Origin: Planctomycetota bacterium
GTDB taxonomy: Bacteria; Planctomycetota; UBA1135; GCA-002686595
Reading direction: 5' to 3'
Length of the DNA stretch: 17,893 bases
Assembly (NCBI GenBank): GCA_029259675.1
Contig: JAJDES010000247.1
Coordinates: 1 to 17,893, forward strand
A program made the translations under genes and the position numbers. The notes beneath the pieces were generated by a model. It was not told where the DNA came from and did no database searches. It saw only the letters and a program-made list of their open reading frames with translations. Positions 16,385 through 17,893 of this stretch are shown in pieces. Position 1 is the stretch's first letter. Each line of letters opens with the position of its first letter.

Positions 16385-17166
16385 CGCAGAGGGCAGAAAT
16401 GGGGTGCCGGTACATGTTGATCATGCCGGGCCGAGAACGGCTTGAGTGTAGTGATCCAATCGCGCGGAATTTGATGATTCTCGGCTGATCAAGGCTTCGT
16501 GTCGCACCCAATGCAAGCTCTGGGCTTCTATTCAAATCAGGAGTCGAGCCGCGACCTAATTTGTGCTGAGTTCGTTCCCGCCCCAAGCAGGGGCTGCCAT
16601 GGCATGCGGATGGATTCATTTCTGCTTCTATGACTTCGCGCGGAAGGTGCCGGTTGGATTCGAAAATTCCCGATTGAAGTGAGCCTTTTAAAAAAAAGCG
16701 GCGAGTGGACCCGGAGCCTCGGCTCAAGCAACCCGTGATTGTGGCAGGCGCGGCAACTAGGGCGTTTCCCGCTCCGAATCAGGTTGGCGCGAGAGCGGCA
16801 AGGTGACGTTCCTCGGCGGGGTGAGCAAGCTCGCTCCGATTGGGAAGGATAGCTTCTCCGCAAACGAAAACCGGAGCCAAGGGAGCGCGCCGAGCTGTCC
16901 TGGATTTCGGAATTCTTTTTGGGTGCACGACTTGATTTCGAGCATCGACTAGATCGCCGATGCGAGTTAGTTTGAGACACCCGTTCTTGGGCCAGCGCTG
17001 ATTTGTTGTGCTGACTCGTCGCGTAGGCGCCGGTTCTTCCTGAGTTCGCAAGCTGCCCCCGGAGCGAGCATCGCTCGCTCGAATTGGACACCTTCACTCG
17101 AACAAATGACAAAGACTCTGTTCAAACCTGCGAAATGGAGTCCACAAATTGCGAGCTAATTTGGGC
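16385..17166. other. 782-bp noncoding region between divergent exporter and sensor genes
   Basis: No frame here looks coding. A minus-strand frame at 16537-17112 is open for 191 codons but is Ser/Arg-rich and matches nothing. The region must carry the divergent promoters of the exporter operon and the propeller sensor. Structures seen are an A8 run at 16690-16697 preceded by TTTT, a short inverted repeat gagcc-tc-ggctc at 16714-16725, and a strong hairpin at 17062-17080. It could hide a regulatory RNA or the remains of a gene; nothing specific can be shown. Confidence 0.5.
17062..17080. other. 8-bp stem hairpin upstream of the propeller sensor gene
   Basis: GAGCGAGC (17062-17069) pairs perfectly with GCTCGCTC (17073-17080) across a 3-nt loop (atc). 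It lies 86 bases before the sensor ATG and is not followed by a T-run on either strand. It may be an operator, a 5'-leader structure, or a terminator for something in the noncoding region. Confidence 0.4.
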
Positions 17167-17893
17167 ATGAACCTCCACAGGAAGATTTCAAAGCACACGT
17201 TGCTCAGGGGTTTGTGCTCAGTGCTAGCCATGCATGCAATGTTGGCTTTGACGGTTCGACCGGCAGGCGCTCAGGGCAGCAAAGTTACGGCGGATGCGCC
17301 TCAGGAATTGCGCTGGTATGAGGGCCAAACTTGGAACGCTACGAATGGACTACCGCAAAACTCAGTGAACGAAATTGTCCAAACCAAAGACGGTTTCCTT
17401 TGGTTGGCGACAATGGGCGGTTTGGTTCGTTTCGATGGAATCCACTTCGAGCTATTTGATCTCGCGAGAGAGCCCAATCCGGGGGACAACCGAATCAAGG
17501 CGCTGTGCGAGGACGAGCAAGGCGGCTTGTGGATCGCGACCGAAGGCGGAGATCACTTAGTCGTGTTGCGCGACAATGAATTTGTACCCGTTCAAGGTGC
17601 AGAGAGAATTCGAAAGTTATGTCGAAGCTCAAGGGGCGGCGTTTGGGCCGCGACCCGGGAAGGACTCTTCTACGGTGAGAAGGATTCGCTTGTGCATGTC
17701 GTGACGATGCCGAACGAGCAAGTGATGGGCATACGCAGCATCGCGGAAGCGGGCGACGGCAGTGTTTGGATCGCGGCGGAATCCCTTCATCGGTGGGATG
17801 GCGATGCACTCGTTCAAATCGAAGGAACCCAGGGACTGCACGAACTTGCAGTTGCCGCTGGCGGGCGCATGTGGGCGGCGGGGGAGCGGCTGG
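17167..17893 (+). CDS. Two-component regulator propeller-domain protein, N-terminal part (3' truncated by window)
   Basis: The frame opens with ATG at 17167 and runs without a stop to the window end, giving 242 residues. A signal peptide is likely: K/R-rich start, core near 12-30, A-G-A-Q near 33-36. The rest consists of repeated beta-propeller blades of the Reg_prop type found as sensory domains of hybrid two-component kinases and related signalling proteins. Blade signatures are D-G-F-L-W-L-A-T near 75-82 with G-G-L-V-R-F-D-G at 84-91, then Q-G-G-L-W-I-A-T near 118-125, R-G-G-V-W-A-A-T near 156-163, D-G-S-V-W-I-A-A near 197-204 and G-G-R-M-W-A-A near 232-238. G-L-P-Q-N-S-V at 61-67 is the classic lead-in. 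The output domain (kinase, GGDEF, helix-turn-helix) is beyond the window. No clear Shine-Dalgarno. Confidence 0.85.
   Translation, partial: MNLHRKISKHTLLRGLCSVLAMHAMLALTVRPAGAQGSKVTADAPQELRWYEGQTWNATNGLPQNSVNEIVQTKDGFLWLATMGGLVRFDGIHFELFDLAREPNPGDNRIKALCEDEQGGLWIATEGGDHLVVLRDNEFVPVQGAERIRKLCRSSRGGVWAATREGLFYGEKDSLVHVVTMPNEQVMGIRSIAEAGDGSVWIAAESLHRWDGDALVQIEGTQGLHELAVAAGGRMWAAGERL

Noticed and set aside
16537..17112. 191-codon open frame on the minus strand in the long intergenic region
   Set aside because: The product is extremely Ser/Arg/Pro-rich with no hydrophobic pattern or family resemblance, as expected of noncoding sequence, and no ribosome site was seen.
1..17893. tRNA genes, insertion sequences, integrases, phage or toxin-antitoxin genes
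   Set aside because: I looked for T-loop-like motifs, transposase or integrase motifs and small paired genes and recognised none on either strand.

Overview
The window comes from a Gram-negative-type bacterium whose phylum I cannot name from sequence alone. Three genes encode lipoproteins with clear lipoboxes, one of which looks like an outer-membrane beta-barrel, so an outer membrane is likely. Gene content (M13 peptidase, a sulfatase-fold lipoprotein with Thr at the nucleophile position, an AttH-type exporter, a beta-propeller sensor) fits groups such as Planctomycetota, Myxococcota, Acidobacteriota or some Proteobacteria. Only one of the ten intact or start-containing genes I could check has a clear Shine-Dalgarno sequence at sensible spacing. 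That suggests SD-independent initiation is common here. No tRNA, rRNA, CRISPR array, insertion sequence, integrase or phage gene was recognised.

Layout: (1) 1-528 (+) is the 3' end of a gene resembling the C-terminal domain of dienelactone hydrolase/prolyl-oligopeptidase-like enzymes. It converges on 642-2774 (-), an M13 zinc metallopeptidase lipoprotein, with a perfect 11-bp stem hairpin in the 113-bp gap. (2) 2775-3141 is noncoding and holds five tandem 16-17 bp units, each beginning GGAG. (3) 3142-10295 is a minus-strand block of four separately spaced genes: a Na/Pi cotransporter with PhoU domain and an extra exported N-terminus, a TIGR03862/YhiN-like flavoprotein, a lipidated outer-membrane 'MetA-like' barrel, and a sulfatase-fold lipoprotein. 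(4) 10518-11441 (+) holds two small cytoplasmic genes, a GFA/CENP-V zinc protein and a TfoX N-terminal-domain protein. (5) 11560-16384 (-) is the best candidate for a dedicated system: an ATPase, an 849-aa double-FtsX permease and an exported AttH/CrtC-type lipocalin-like protein. They are translationally coupled (stop directly followed by start, then a 14-nt overlap), with a small unrecognised gene 78 nt downstream. (6) A 782-bp noncoding stretch separates this cassette from a divergent gene, 17167 to the window end (+), encoding an exported two-component-type beta-propeller sensor that is cut off by the window.

How they work together: the AttEFGH-like cassette is the only clear multi-gene unit. 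Members of the MacB/LolCDE exporter class act on substrates in or at the inner membrane, and the AttH-like protein is presumably the periplasmic partner. The substrate is unknown, and any control by the neighbouring propeller sensor is speculation from position only. The other genes look like unrelated housekeeping or accessory functions of the envelope. I did not find proof of a wholly new system. The items most worth a second look are the tandem repeat with embedded SD-ATG-stop modules, the exporter cassette with its unrecognised downstream gene, and the sulfatase with a threonine in place of the formylglycine precursor.
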